Assembly (NCBI GenBank): GCA_021298015.1
Contig: JAJTGY010000042.1
Span: 1 to 32,210 of the forward strand
DNA: 32,210 nt
Reading direction: 5' to 3'
DNA from: Flammeovirgaceae bacterium
GTDB taxonomy: Bacteria; Bacteroidota; Bacteroidia; Cytophagales; Cyclobacteriaceae
The notes under the pieces are model-generated. The model was not told the DNA's origin, did not search any database, and saw nothing but the letters and a program-made list of their open reading frames with translations. The position numbers were made by a program, and so were the translations under genes. Position 1 is the first letter of the stretch, and each line of letters begins with the position of its first letter. Shown here one piece after another: positions 1 to 7,720 of this stretch.

Positions 1-96
1 GCGATCGAAATAGCCGAAAACATCATCCAAATATCGCTGACACTGCCCCAAAGCGGGCAAATACACAGAAAAATCCTTCTTCTTACCGAAGTACAA
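1..96 (-). other. Possible 5' end of a leftward gene cut by the window edge
   Basis: On the minus strand a frame reads from about position 96 to the edge without a stop; it contains GKKKDFSVYLPALG and looks protein-like but has no ATG, only a TTG inside the promoter-like box at 94-101. A second frame offers a double ATG at 28-23. Either could be the start of a leftward gene. Too little sequence is present to name it or to decide the frame. Confidence 0.2.
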
Positions 97-101
97 AAAT
101 A
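94..101 (-). promoter_or_regulatory. Candidate -7 box TATTTTTG for a leftward gene
   Basis: The minus strand reads TATTTTTG, a full match to the Bacteroidota TAnnTTTG element. No TTG lies at the usual 19-21 bases upstream, so only half of the promoter is visible. Confidence 0.3.
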
Positions 102-134
102 TCTCGGCTTAATTTTTAGTTTTGGGTGTTAAAA

Positions 135-167
135 CGCGGAAGTCAGGAGAGACCAGGATCCCGCGTC
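135..167 (-). terminator. Possible valS terminator
   Basis: Just past the valS stop the minus strand has a 6-base GC-rich stem, ACGCGG pairing with CCGCGT, followed by TTTTAA. The loop is long (about 21 bases) and the T-run short, so this is a modest candidate. Confidence 0.35.
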
Positions 168-177
168 CAGTATCTCA

Positions 178-2859
178 TTACGCCAACGCCCGTAGCTGTT
201 CCTCCAGCGCCTTAATCTTCGACTCGGCATCAGCTTTTTTTCTCCGCTCATTCTCCAACACCTGGGGTGGGGCACCGGCTACAAATCGTTCGTTGGTCAA
301 CTTCTTTTCGCAGGAAGCAAGAAATCCACGCTGGTAGTCAAGTTCTTTGGTTAACGCCTCTCGCTCTTTTTCCACATCCACTTTGCCACCGAGCGTGATG
401 TAAAACTCGGTTGACTTTACCAGAAAACTCGTGGCCTGGCCTACTTTTTCAGTCACCGGATTCACTTCGCTCAGGTTAGCTAACTTCTTCACCACCGGCC
501 AGAACGTGTTAATCAACCGTGCCTGTCCATCCTTTACAAACAACGGCAGTGCCTCGCGGGGTGATAACCCTTTACTGCTGCGCACATTCCGGACTTCGCT
601 CACCACGGCAAAGGCGTGTTGAGCTTCTTCCAACAAGTCATTTCGCGACTGGCCGGATGCAGGCCATTTGGCCACCACAATGCTTTCGCCCGGTTTGCGT
701 TCGCGCAATTCCGACCACAACTCTTCGGTAATAAACGGCATGAACGGATGCAGCAACTTCAACACGGCCTCGAAGAATTCCACCGTGCGCTGGTAGGTTT
801 CGGTATCAATGGGTTTGCCGTATTCGGGCTTAATGATCTCCAGGTACCACGAGCAGAAATCATCCCAAATCAGTTTATACACGCTCATCAACGCATCGCT
901 CATCCGGTATTTGGCGAAGTGATCGTTCAGCTCGGCAATTCCATTGTTCAGTCGGGATTCAAACCAGTCGGTGGCTACTTTATTCTCCTCCGGCTGCGGG
1001 TGGTTCACGGTCGTCCAGCCTTTCACCAGGCGAAAGGCATTCCAAATCTTATTGGCAAAATTTCGTCCTTGCTCGCATAACTTTTCATCGAACAGCAAAT
1101 CGTTGCCGGCCGGTGAGCTAAAGAGCATGCCGGTGCGCACGCCATCGGCACCATACGTTTTAATCAAATCGAGGGGGTCGGGCGAGTTGCCGAGCGACTT
1201 ACTCATCTTGCGTCCCAGTTTGTCGCGTACGATACCGGTGAGGTACACATCCTCAAATGGCTTTTGGTCCAGATACTCATACCCCGCGATGATCATGCGG
1301 GCCACCCAGAAGAACAAAATTTCGGGAGCTGTCACCAGCACGCGTGTGGGGTAGTAGTAGCTTAACTCAGGGTTCTGGTCACGTCTGATCTTACCTGTGG
1401 ATTTATCAAAACACGCATCATCAAAGCCATTGAACACGGCTTCGGGCCACAACCAGCTCGAAGCCCAGGTATCCAGCACATCTTCATCTTGCCGAAGATC
1501 CTTTTCTGATAGCTTCTTGCCGCTTTTGGCTGACGCCAGCGTTAACGCCTCGGCCAGTGACTCGGCTACCACAAAATCATCTTCACTGGTTCCGTAGTAA
1601 TAGGCGGGTATGCGGTGGCCCCACCACAACTGACGCGAGATGCACCAATCGCGCACATTTTCCATCCAATGGCGGTAGGTGTTTTTGAACTTGGCCGGGT
1701 GAAGTTTGATTTCATCATCCTCCACGGCCCGGTAGGCCCTGCGGGAAATCTTCTTCATCTTGACAAACCACTGTAACGAGAGCTTCGGTTCCACTACGCT
1801 GTTGGTTCGTTCACTCCGGCCGATGCGCGTTACAAATTCCTCCTCCTTCACGAGCCAGCCGGCCTCCCGCAGGTCTTTGACCATTTCCTTTCGAACAGCA
1901 AAACGGTCTTTGCCTACGAACTTGGGGATTTCACATTTAGCGTTTAGCGTGCCATCGTCATGGATGGTGTCAATCACCGGCAAGTTGTGGCGCAAACCAA
2001 TTTCATAGTCGTTCACATCGTGGGCAGGCGTTACTTTTAAACAGCCGGTACCAAATGCTTTGTCTACGTAGTCGTCTGCGATTACCGGTATCTCCCGGTT
2101 GATAAAGGGTACTAACACTTTTTTGCCAATCAAATGGCGGTAGCGTTCGTCCGATGGATTGATCGCGATGGCGGTGTCACCCATAATCGTTTCGGGACGT
2201 TGCGTGGCAATGATCACCCACTCATCGGCTGTATCTTTGACGCGGTACTTCACCGAGTAGAGGATCGATCGCTCGCCCTCTTCCTTATACATCACCTCTT
2301 CGTTACTCAACGCAGTACGCGCCTCGCAATCCCAATTGATCATGCGCAGGCCTCGGTAGATGTATCCTTTCTTATAGAGATCAACAAACACGCGAATGAC
2401 AGCATGGTAATAGCCGGGATCCATGGTGAAAGCCGTGCGCTCCCAGTCGCACGAGGCCCCCAGTTTTTTCAACTGCTCCAGGATGATGCCGCCATATTTT
2501 TCTTTCCATTCCCAGGCATAACCGAGAAATTCATCGCGCGTCAAGTCCGATTTCTTGATTCCTTTTTCGCGAAGCATCGCCACCACGCGCGCTTCCGTAG
2601 CAATCGAAGCGTGATCGGTGCCGGGCACCCAACAGGCTTCCTTTCCTTCCATGCGGGCTTTCCGGATCAAAACATCCTGAATGGTGTTGTTGAGCATGTG
2701 GCCCATGTGGAGTACGCCCGTCACGTTGGGGGGAGGAATCACAATGCTGTAAGATTCCTTGTTGGCCTTGGGCTGTGAATGAAAAAACCCCTGGTCCAAC
2801 CAGTACCGGTACCATTTGTCTTCTACGTCAGCCGGATTGTATTTCGTTGAAAGCGACAT
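178..2859 (-). CDS. valS: Valyl-tRNA synthetase
   Basis: Class Ia aminoacyl-tRNA synthetase that charges tRNA-Val with valine in the cytoplasm and edits mischarged threonine. At 893 residues it has the usual length for the family. The HIGH-type motif is HMGH at residues 51-54 in the context PPPNVTGVLHMGH, and KMSKS lies at 551-555. The last roughly 65 residues are rich in Glu, Lys and Leu and match the C-terminal coiled-coil tRNA-binding arm. The ATG start gives the expected N-terminus just before the DVEDKWYRYW segment. It stands alone, with a TAAATTTG box 20 bases before the start. No active-site residue is missing. Confidence 0.98.
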   Translation of the reverse strand: MSLSTKYNPADVEDKWYRYWLDQGFFHSQPKANKESYSIVIPPPNVTGVLHMGHMLNNTIQDVLIRKARMEGKEACWVPGTDHASIATEARVVAMLREKGIKKSDLTRDEFLGYAWEWKEKYGGIILEQLKKLGASCDWERTAFTMDPGYYHAVIRVFVDLYKKGYIYRGLRMINWDCEARTALSNEEVMYKEEGERSILYSVKYRVKDTADEWVIIATQRPETIMGDTAIAINPSDERYRHLIGKKVLVPFINREIPVIADDYVDKAFGTGCLKVTPAHDVNDYEIGLRHNLPVIDTIHDDGTLNAKCEIPKFVGKDRFAVRKEMVKDLREAGWLVKEEEFVTRIGRSERTNSVVEPKLSLQWFVKMKKISRRAYRAVEDDEIKLHPAKFKNTYRHWMENVRDWCISRQLWWGHRIPAYYYGTSEDDFVVAESLAEALTLASAKSGKKLSEKDLRQDEDVLDTWASSWLWPEAVFNGFDDACFDKSTGKIRRDQNPELSYYYPTRVLVTAPEILFFWVARMIIAGYEYLDQKPFEDVYLTGIVRDKLGRKMSKSLGNSPDPLDLIKTYGADGVRTGMLFSSPAGNDLLFDEKLCEQGRNFANKIWNAFRLVKGWTTVNHPQPEENKVATDWFESRLNNGIAELNDHFAKYRMSDALMSVYKLIWDDFCSWYLEIIKPEYGKPIDTETYQRTVEFFEAVLKLLHPFMPFITEELWSELRERKPGESIVVAKWPASGQSRNDLLEEAQHAFAVVSEVRNVRSSKGLSPREALPLFVKDGQARLINTFWPVVKKLANLSEVNPVTEKVGQATSFLVKSTEFYITLGGKVDVEKEREALTKELDYQRGFLASCEKKLTNERFVAGAPPQVLENERRKKADAESKIKALEEQLRALA

Positions 2860-2879
2860 GATTTGAAACTAAAAGAGGG

Positions 2880-2887
2880 CAAATTTA
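2880..2887 (-). promoter_or_regulatory. valS -7 promoter box TAAATTTG
   Basis: Perfect TAnnTTTG on the minus strand, 20 bases ahead of the valS ATG. The nearest TTG upstream is 26 bases away, longer than the usual 19-21, so the -33 element is uncertain. The rest of the 233-base gap to the next gene (2860-3092) shows no gene or clear hairpin. Confidence 0.5.
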
Positions 2888-3092
2888 GCCAAAAGAGGCG
2901 GTGAATTGGTGGTCAAAAGGTTTTTTGGCCATTGGGAAACGCGGGATGCCGATCAGAGCTCTCGTGCCGAAGGTGCGCCCCAGCGGAAATCCACCGGTAG
3001 CGTGCCCGAATGAACGAAGACTCTCGTTAAGCAGAACTTCCGCTGCCATCCCTTGCCAGCAAGTCGTGCGGTATGGAGTTCGATTGGTAACG

Positions 3093-4433
3093 CTACTTCA
3101 TCCGGATACGCCAGTTAGCCGGATACAAGTTGTTGGTGCGATTGCCCAATCGGTTTATCCAGCCCAGCGGCAATTGCCGGTAGGTCACCAACGCAAACCC
3201 CCGGGTGGGCGATTCGACATGAAACGCGTCTTTTCGCAAATAGGCCAGTGCATCCGTTTCATCTAATTCGATCACCTCAAAGGCGTCTCGGTTCAACTCG
3301 GTCGAAAGTGCCCACGCATGCTCAGGTATCAGCTTCTCATGCTTTAGGGTGGCCAGGGCAGTGCCACGGGTGACCACATGAAGATGGTTGATGATCAGCT
3401 CCACTTCAGCCGACCAATCGGCCGGCACGGCAATCAGTAAATCCTGAAGTTGATTGATAGTCAACCGCTCCGGGTTATGCATCCAATTGGCGATCTGGGA
3501 TCGTATTCGCGCGGGCGCAATGGCCTCGGACTTACGTGGTCGTACATACAACTTTTCCTGGGTTGATGTCTTCCGCATCACCGACAGGAAAAAGCCTTCA
3601 CCTTTTACCCGGTGGGGATAAAAGCGGTAACCTCGGGCACCGTCAACCAACACTTCGTCCACACCCGGGGCCGCCCCTAATTCAATTCTGCAGAACTCAA
3701 CCTCTTTTTCCTTCCGCAGCCATTTCAGCACTTGTTCATTTTCTTCATCGGAGTAGGTGCACGTGCAGTAAATCAGTAACCCCTCCGCTTTGAGGGCGGG
3801 CCATACATCCGCCAGGATTCTGCGCTGACGCAGCGCGCATAACGCAACATTCGCTTCGCTCCATTCGCTGGCCGCTTCGGCATCCTTTCGAAAAAGTCCT
3901 TCACCTGAGCAGGGCGCATCCACTACAACCACGTCAAAAACTCCAAGCAGCCCGCCAACCTCAGCTGGGTCGTTTTGGGTAACCACCACATTCGGGTATC
4001 CCCACTTGGCGATGTTCTCGGCCAGAATAGATGCCCGGGATCGAATGACTTCATTACTGACAAGCAGCGAGTCGGGGTGCAGGAGACTAACCAGGTGTGT
4101 GGATTTACCACCGGGAGCCGCGCATAGGTCAAGGGCCGTGACGGGAGTTTGGGGTACATGTTGCCGTATCGCTTGCTCAATGAACATCGAACTGGCCTCC
4201 TGCACGTAGTAGCCGCCTGCGTGCAGGGCGGGGTCAAGTGTGAAGAGCGGGCGCTCGTTGAGATACCTTCCCATTTCAGCCCAGCCCACGGGCTGCCCGG
4301 TAATTGCCGACCCTTTCTTTCGGGGATTCAGCCGGACACTCACGGGTGAAGCTTGTGTCAGGGCGTTTTCGAACAACGCGTACTGATCACCCAATCGGGA
4401 TTTCATGCGTTGGACGAATTCGACTGGGAGCAT
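3093..4433 (-). CDS. RsmF-like rRNA (cytosine-C5)-methyltransferase
   Basis: SAM-dependent RNA m5C methyltransferase of the NOL1/NOP2/Sun group, most like RsmF (YebU), which modifies 16S rRNA. From the ATG at 4433 it has 446 residues. SAM motif I is LDLCAAPGGK at 101-110. Motif IV is DAPCSGEG with Cys175, and motif VI is YCTCTY with the likely nucleophile Cys225. The C-terminal third fits the RsmF PUA-like RNA-binding region. A TTG at 4463 would extend it, but homologues begin near LPxxFxxRM, and a promoter box (4440-4447) lies between the TTG and the ATG, so the ATG is preferred. Exact target base is inference. It diverges from fahA. Confidence 0.93.
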   Translation of the reverse strand: MLPVEFVQRMKSRLGDQYALFENALTQASPVSVRLNPRKKGSAITGQPVGWAEMGRYLNERPLFTLDPALHAGGYYVQEASSMFIEQAIRQHVPQTPVTALDLCAAPGGKSTHLVSLLHPDSLLVSNEVIRSRASILAENIAKWGYPNVVVTQNDPAEVGGLLGVFDVVVVDAPCSGEGLFRKDAEAASEWSEANVALCALRQRRILADVWPALKAEGLLIYCTCTYSDEENEQVLKWLRKEKEVEFCRIELGAAPGVDEVLVDGARGYRFYPHRVKGEGFFLSVMRKTSTQEKLYVRPRKSEAIAPARIRSQIANWMHNPERLTINQLQDLLIAVPADWSAEVELIINHLHVVTRGTALATLKHEKLIPEHAWALSTELNRDAFEVIELDETDALAYLRKDAFHVESPTRGFALVTYRQLPLGWINRLGNRTNNLYPANWRIRMK

Positions 4434-4439
4434 TGGCAA

Positions 4440-4471
4440 CGAAGGTAAAACTTTGCGCTTCAATTGTTCAA
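4440..4471 (-). promoter_or_regulatory. Promoter of the RsmF-like gene
   Basis: Minus strand: TTG at 4471-4469, 21 bases, then TACCTTCG at 4447-4440 (one mismatch to TAnnTTTG). The box ends only six bases before the ATG at 4433, implying a leaderless or nearly leaderless transcript. Confidence 0.5.
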
Positions 4472-4494
4472 CCCGAGCTTTGGAACTACTTTTG
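4464..4494 (+). promoter_or_regulatory. Promoter of fahA
   Basis: TTG at 4464-4466, 20 bases, then TACTTTTG at 4487-4494, a full match to the Bacteroidota consensus. The fahA ATG starts four bases after the box. This promoter overlaps the divergent one of the methyltransferase gene. Confidence 0.65.
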
Positions 4495-4498
4495 AGTA

Positions 4499-5764
4499 AT
4501 GAAACTAGCGGCTAACGGCCCGTCACTGAAAAGCTGGGTGCACGTACCCAAAGGGTCGGATTTTCCGATTCAGAATCTTCCGTTTGGCATATTTAAGACC
4601 AAGTACCTTTCGGCTGTAGCCGGTGTTGCGATCGGGAATCACGTGCTGGATCTGGTGTACCTCCATGAACACGGCTATCTCGATGGTCTTGGCTTACCCC
4701 CCGGTATTTTCAATCAGAAGTACCTGAATGATTTCCTCGCGCTGGGCAGGCGCAAAGGTCGTGAGGTACGCGAACGGATTTCGGAGTTATTGCAACACAA
4801 TAATCATGAGTTAAACGCAGCCGCACGCGAAATCGCGCTGGTGCCGATGAGCGAAGTGCAACTGCTGCTGCCCTTGCGCATACCGAACTACACCGATTTT
4901 TACAGCAGTGAGGAGCACGCCACCAATGTAGGTTCCATGTTTCGTGACCCCAAGAATGCCTTGCTGCCCAACTGGAAACATTTACCCGTTGGCTACCACG
5001 GCCGCGCATCCTCCATTGTGGTGTCGGGCACGCCCATCCACCGGCCCAAGGGCCAGGTGAAGCCACCGGATGCCGAGCTTCCCGTCTACTGTCCCTCGCG
5101 CAAACTGGATTTTGAGTTGGAAGTTGCCTTTGCCACGTGCACCAAAACTACGCTGGGCACATCCCTTTCTGTACGCGATGCGGAGGAAAATATCTTCGGG
5201 CTCATGTTGTTCAACGATTGGTCGGCCCGCGACATTCAACAATGGGAATATGTGCCGTTGGGTCCGTTTCTGGGAAAGAACTTCGGGTCAACGCTCTCGC
5301 CCTGGATTGTAACGCTGGATGCGCTCGAGCCCTTCCGCACGGCAGGACCGGAGCAATTTCCCCACGTTCTACCTTATCTGTCGGTTGAAGGTAATCATCA
5401 CTTTGACATCGCGTTGGAGGTGTTGTTGCAGGCCAAAGGCGAGGCCGCAGTAAGTGTATGCCGCACCAACTTCAAGTATTTGTATTGGAATATGGCACAG
5501 CAGCTGGCGCACCACACGGTGAACGGCTGCAATATTGAAGTCGGGGACATTTATGCCTCCGGCACCATCAGCGGTCCGTCACCGGGGTCATTCGGTTCCT
5601 TGCTCGAGTTAACGTGGAACGGCCAGCGGCCACTTCATGTCAACGGTCATCAACGCACCTTTTTGGAGGACCACGACTCCGTGATTATGCGGGGCCATGC
5701 TGAGAAGGATGGTGTGCGCATCGGTTTTGGTGATTGCACCGGAACTATTCTTCCTGCGAGTTGA
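4499..5764 (+). CDS. fahA: Fumarylacetoacetase
   Basis: Hydrolyses 4-fumarylacetoacetate to fumarate and acetoacetate, the last step of tyrosine/homogentisate breakdown, in the cytoplasm. The 421 residues match the family length. The N-terminal domain (SDFPIQNLPFG at 20-30) is followed by the catalytic FAH domain. Metal ligands known from mouse FAH are present as Asp133 (YTDFYSS), Glu206 and Glu208 (DFELEVAF) and Asp240 (NDWSARD). The general base corresponds to His140 (EEHATN), and Gln, Tyr and Lys of QQWEYVPLGPFLGK are kept. The stop overlaps the next start as TGATG, so downstream translation may be coupled. No other homogentisate gene is in the window. Confidence 0.97.
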   Translation: MKLAANGPSLKSWVHVPKGSDFPIQNLPFGIFKTKYLSAVAGVAIGNHVLDLVYLHEHGYLDGLGLPPGIFNQKYLNDFLALGRRKGREVRERISELLQHNNHELNAAAREIALVPMSEVQLLLPLRIPNYTDFYSSEEHATNVGSMFRDPKNALLPNWKHLPVGYHGRASSIVVSGTPIHRPKGQVKPPDAELPVYCPSRKLDFELEVAFATCTKTTLGTSLSVRDAEENIFGLMLFNDWSARDIQQWEYVPLGPFLGKNFGSTLSPWIVTLDALEPFRTAGPEQFPHVLPYLSVEGNHHFDIALEVLLQAKGEAAVSVCRTNFKYLYWNMAQQLAHHTVNGCNIEVGDIYASGTISGPSPGSFGSLLELTWNGQRPLHVNGHQRTFLEDHDSVIMRGHAEKDGVRIGFGDCTGTILPAS

Positions 5765-6327
5765 TGCCGACCATGTATATCATTGCCGGATGTAATGGTG
5801 CAGGTAAGACAACTGCCTCGCTAAGCCTGCTTCCAGATGTATTGAAATGTAAAGAGTTCGTGAATGCCGATTACATCGCGGCTGGCCTGTCCCCGCTTAA
5901 TCCGGAGCGGTATTCCTTTGAAGCTGGACGAATAATGATTCGAAGGATGGATGAATTGATTGATCTTGCTGAGGATTTTGCTATCGAAACAACACTTTCT
6001 TCCAGACAGTATCAAACTCGAATTCAACAGGCTCACCAAAAAGGATTTCAGGTTGTGCTTATCTTTTTTTGGCTGCAGACTGTTCAATTGGCCAAAAAGC
6101 GGGTTAGGGAGCGAGTCAGGCTGGGAGGGCACTCCATTCCACCCCATGTAATTGAACGTAGATACTATTGAGGGTTGCGGAATTTTTTTAGTGATTATAT
6201 CAACTTGGTGGATGCTTGGTTTTTTATCGATAACTCCAGCAAAGCTTATACGCCTGTGGCTAACATGAAGAATGGACAGATTAGTATATTTGATCTTAAA
6301 TTGTGGAAAAAGGTGAACGAGCTATGA
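5764..6327 (+). pseudogene. Zeta-toxin-like P-loop kinase, interrupted by in-frame TGA
   Basis: Zeta/PezT-type nucleotide kinase (COG4185-like). Starting at the ATG overlapping the fahA stop, the first 135 residues hold a Walker A motif GCNGAGKTT (9-17), the catalytic-type Asp36 in NADYIAAG, ETTLSS (75-80) and the basic lid region RVRERVRLGGHSIP. A TGA at 6169-6171 stops translation right after ERRYY. The same frame then continues for 51 codons with sequence typical of the family (GLRNFF, then INLVDAWFFIDNSS) and stops at 6325-6327, overlapping the next ATG. One base change from an Arg codon (CGA) would explain it. The shortened product keeps the P-loop but loses the C-terminal part, so it is probably inactive or altered. 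The patch is AT-richer than fahA, hinting at transfer. A sequencing error cannot be excluded. Confidence 0.85.
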
Positions 6328-6485
6328 CACGCAGGCAGGCAAATAACTTGGAGAAGAAGATTGAGAGAGGTATGAAGGAGTCCTTTAAGAAGTTGGTGTT
6401 AAGAACCCGGGAACGCAATGGCGAGCTGGTGCTAATGGTGGGTGGAAAGATCAGACGGGGTAATGCAAAAAAAATAAAAGTCTGA
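6324..6485 (+). CDS. Small basic partner protein of the zeta-like kinase
   Basis: 53-residue basic protein containing NGELVLMVGGKI and ending in a lysine-rich tail. The ATG overlaps the stop of the uninterrupted kinase frame as ATGA, a classic coupled pair. A GTG at 6303 would add seven residues but is less likely. From memory, small proteins with a pattern like NGxLVxMxxGKI commonly accompany this kinase group; the antitoxin role is inference. With the kinase now ending 153 bases earlier, coupled translation of this gene should be weakened. Confidence 0.65.
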   Translation: MTRRQANNLEKKIERGMKESFKKLVLRTRERNGELVLMVGGKIRRGNAKKIKV

Positions 6486-6486
6486 T

Positions 6487-6891
6487 TTGAGAAAGATCAC
6501 CTACTGGTTGATTGTTTCGTTTGTTACCCTAATTACCGCATGGCTGATCTCTAAGCCAAACTTGTTGGGTAAGCTCGGGTTGATCATTTATAGGATTCAT
6601 TTCCTAAAAACATTTCCCCGGGCCTTGGCCACGGTGGCTGCCGTGGTGATCGTGGTTGCGGTCTCAGTCGAATGGGTCAGCTCCGTTCGCTCATCCCTTT
6701 TGCGAAATGGACTGCTCCTGTTCCTGTTGATGGCCTGCGTGGCACTTGAAGTTAAGACACACTACGATTTTCAATCATGGGCGATAAGTCATACCGGTAA
6801 AAAGTTGCGCGTTGGCGCCTATCTTTTGCCCTTGCTGCTGATGTTTATGGTCAGCTCGCCCTGGTGGATCGGCACGAAAAAGAAATCCTGA
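6487..6891 (+). CDS. Four-helix inner-membrane protein of unknown function
   Basis: 134 residues beginning at a TTG one base after the preceding stop; no nearby ATG gives a better frame. It shows about four hydrophobic segments: near residues 5-22, 44-62, 71-88 and 112-128. Short charged loops lie between them, including FLKTFPRAL and SHTGKKLRVG. No catalytic motif is recognisable, and I do not know its function. The next gene starts two bases after its stop, so it is probably co-transcribed with the flavin reductase. The TTG start with no clear ribosome-binding site suggests weak or coupled translation. Confidence 0.7.
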   Translation: MRKITYWLIVSFVTLITAWLISKPNLLGKLGLIIYRIHFLKTFPRALATVAAVVIVVAVSVEWVSSVRSSLLRNGLLLFLLMACVALEVKTHYDFQSWAISHTGKKLRVGAYLLPLLLMFMVSSPWWIGTKKKS

Positions 6892-6892
6892 T

Positions 6893-7717
6893 ATGATCAT
6901 CGACCCCAAAGAAATTCCCGTGCCCAAAATGCACAGCTACCTGCTGGGTGCGGTCGTACCCCGGCCCATCGCATTGGCCAGTACCATTAGCGCAGCAGGC
7001 GATGTAAACCTCAGTCCGTTCAGTTTTTTCAACTGCTTCAGCGCCAATCCGCCTATCGTGGTATTTTCCCCCGCCCGCAGGGGCCGCGATAATACGACCA
7101 AGCACACATATGAGAATGTAAAGGAAGTGCCTGAAGTGGTGATCCATGTGGTGAACTATGCGATGGTGGAACAGGCATCGCTGGCCAGTTGTGAGTACCC
7201 CAGAGGTGTAAATGAGTTCACCAAGGCGGGACTCACCGAAGTGAGGTCGGAAAAAGTGCGGCCGCCCCGCGTGGGCGAGTCACCCGTGGCGCTGGAGTGC
7301 AAGGTGAACCAGGTGATCGAACTTGGCAGCGGTGGCGCGGCCGGCAATCTGGTGATTTGCGAAGTGCTGCTCATGCACATCAACGATGACGTACTGGATG
7401 CGCACGGTCGCATAGACCCCTACCAGTTGGATGCAGTGGCGCGCATGGGGCAAGACTATTACTGCCGTGCCAGTGGTGACGCTATTTTTTCCGTGCCTAA
7501 ACCGAACGAAAAGGTTGGCATTGGAATCGATCAATTACCGGCTTATCTCCGCAAGAGCAAGGTTTTCTCCGCTAACGAATTGGCACGACTGGCCAACGTT
7601 GAAAAGATACCCGATGGAAATCCCATGCACGTGCCCAGCGAACGCACACTCATGCAGGCGCGCGAGCTGCTGCGCGCAGGTCGGACAGACGAAGCGTGGA
7701 AGTTGTTGGTGGGTTAG
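6893..7717 (+). CDS. Flavin reductase family protein
   Basis: 274-residue protein of the flavin-reductase-like (FMN-binding split-barrel) family. The N-terminal half has the family pattern: VVPRPIALAST near residues 22-32, then LSPFSFFNCFSANPPIVVFS. The longer C-terminal part contains RIDPYQLDAVARMGQDYY. Such proteins bind FMN and either supply reduced flavin to an oxygenase or act on small substrates; the substrate here is unknown. It lies in the same direction as fahA, one cassette further on, and may belong to an aromatic catabolic set, but that is inference from position. It converges with the next gene with a three-base gap. Confidence 0.88.
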   Translation: MIIDPKEIPVPKMHSYLLGAVVPRPIALASTISAAGDVNLSPFSFFNCFSANPPIVVFSPARRGRDNTTKHTYENVKEVPEVVIHVVNYAMVEQASLASCEYPRGVNEFTKAGLTEVRSEKVRPPRVGESPVALECKVNQVIELGSGGAAGNLVICEVLLMHINDDVLDAHGRIDPYQLDAVARMGQDYYCRASGDAIFSVPKPNEKVGIGIDQLPAYLRKSKVFSANELARLANVEKIPDGNPMHVPSERTLMQARELLRAGRTDEAWKLLVG

Positions 7718-7720
7718 AAA

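Noticed and set aside
1-132. Open plus-strand frame at the left edge
   Set aside because: Low-complexity hydrophobic translation without family features, and it runs opposite a TAnnTTTG box pointing the other way.
2134-2778. Plus-strand frame of 214 residues opposite valS
   Set aside because: Antisense to the conserved N-terminal half of valS, with no recognisable protein features.
2940-3092. Inverted AGCGGAA/TTCCGCT pair in the valS-methyltransferase gap
   Set aside because: The loop is about 60 bases and there is no T-run; too weak for a terminator or element.
4434-4463. TTG start of the RsmF-like gene, and similar TTG extensions at 9436, 13062, 17853, 24140 and 32037
   Set aside because: In each case an ATG a little further in matches the family N-terminus, and the extension covers or lies upstream of a promoter-like box.
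6169-6171. Selenocysteine reading of the TGA in the zeta-like gene
   Set aside because: No selenocysteine hairpin is visible downstream and no known zeta kinase needs selenocysteine there.
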